Assembly (NCBI GenBank): GCA_009602725.1 | Contig: WELB01000142.1 | Coordinates: 29,917-62,847 of the forward strand | Reading direction: 5' to 3' | Length of the DNA: 32,931 nucleotides | From: Spirogloea muscicola | Taxonomy: Eukaryota > Streptophyta > Zygnematophyceae > Spirogloeales > Spirogloeaceae | Shown here: piece after piece, positions 32,911 through 32,931 of the stretch | Layout of the letters: every line of letters starts with the position of its first letter | Numbering within the stretch: the first letter of the stretch is position 1 | Position numbers and translations under genes: made by a program | Notes under the pieces: model-generated | Database searches by the model: none | What the model was told of the DNA's origin: nothing | Seen by the model: only the letters and a program-made list of their open reading frames with translations

Positions 32911-32931
32911 TGCGCCGTCATTTCCGCGCGG
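32491..32931. other. GC-rich right edge, no gene recognised
   Basis: The last 440 bases become very GC-rich. Minus-strand frames of about 60-80 codons overlap one another and look like composition shadows. A minus-strand ATG at 32920 opens a poly-Pro frame through the GGC tract (MTAQPPP...) that stops near 32803; it could be a first exon but nothing supports that. Confidence 0.4.
32867..32909. repeat. (GGC)n microsatellite
   Basis: About 14 near-perfect GGC triplets, with one GGCCGC interruption, close to the window edge. Similar GCC-rich sequence occurs at 1-13, 27300-27350 and 28795-28811. Confidence 0.85.

Overview
This window looks like nuclear DNA of a green alga (Viridiplantae, probably a chlorophyte close to the trebouxiophytes). 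The reasons are dense small GT-AG introns, almost all ending in GCAG, plant-type CCCTAAA/TTTAGGG-like tracts, and four proteins whose closest remembered relatives are plant or green-algal. The placement below Viridiplantae is inference; it rests mainly on the elongase, which resembles the delta-6 PUFA elongase of Parietochloris (Lobosphaera) incisa. It is a draft assembly: there is a 187-base N gap followed directly by 122 T, and a single N in the elongase gene.

Layout. (1) 2-14684, plus strand: a giant Furry / cell-morphogenesis PAG1 protein in 38 exons, open on the left edge, with about 2,348 codons in a continuous frame. (2) 14685-17249: spacer with no recognised gene and a few weak coding-like stretches. 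(3) 17250-17558: assembly gap plus T tract. (4) 17703-21823, plus: UDP-N-acetylglucosamine pyrophosphorylase in 12 visible exons, with its N-terminus probably lost in the gap. (5) 21824-22365: short convergent spacer with a strong hairpin. (6) 22366-27137, minus: an 11-exon, 621-residue CER1/CER3-family wax and alkane protein. (7) 27138-28606: GC-rich head-to-head spacer carrying an about 600-bp foldback element. (8) 28607-31176, plus: an ELO-type fatty acid elongase in 7 exons with a C-terminal KKED ER-retrieval motif. (9) 31177-32931: spacer with one unidentified open frame, many copies of a small hairpin repeat related to the foldback element, and a (GGC)n tract at the right edge.

How the genes relate. 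Furry scaffolds act with NDR/LATS-class kinases in cell polarity and shape. UAP makes UDP-GlcNAc for glycans and GPI anchors. The CER-like and ELO genes are both ER lipid enzymes acting on long acyl-CoA and are arranged head to head, so a shared control region is possible but unproven. There is no operon logic here.

I saw no clear new multi-gene system. The items most worth checking are the CER1/CER3 mosaic protein, the foldback repeat family around the elongase, a perfect 27-bp intronic hairpin in the Furry gene, and two GC-AG introns. All exon joins were read by eye from splice sites, phase and remembered family sequence; no alignment was run.
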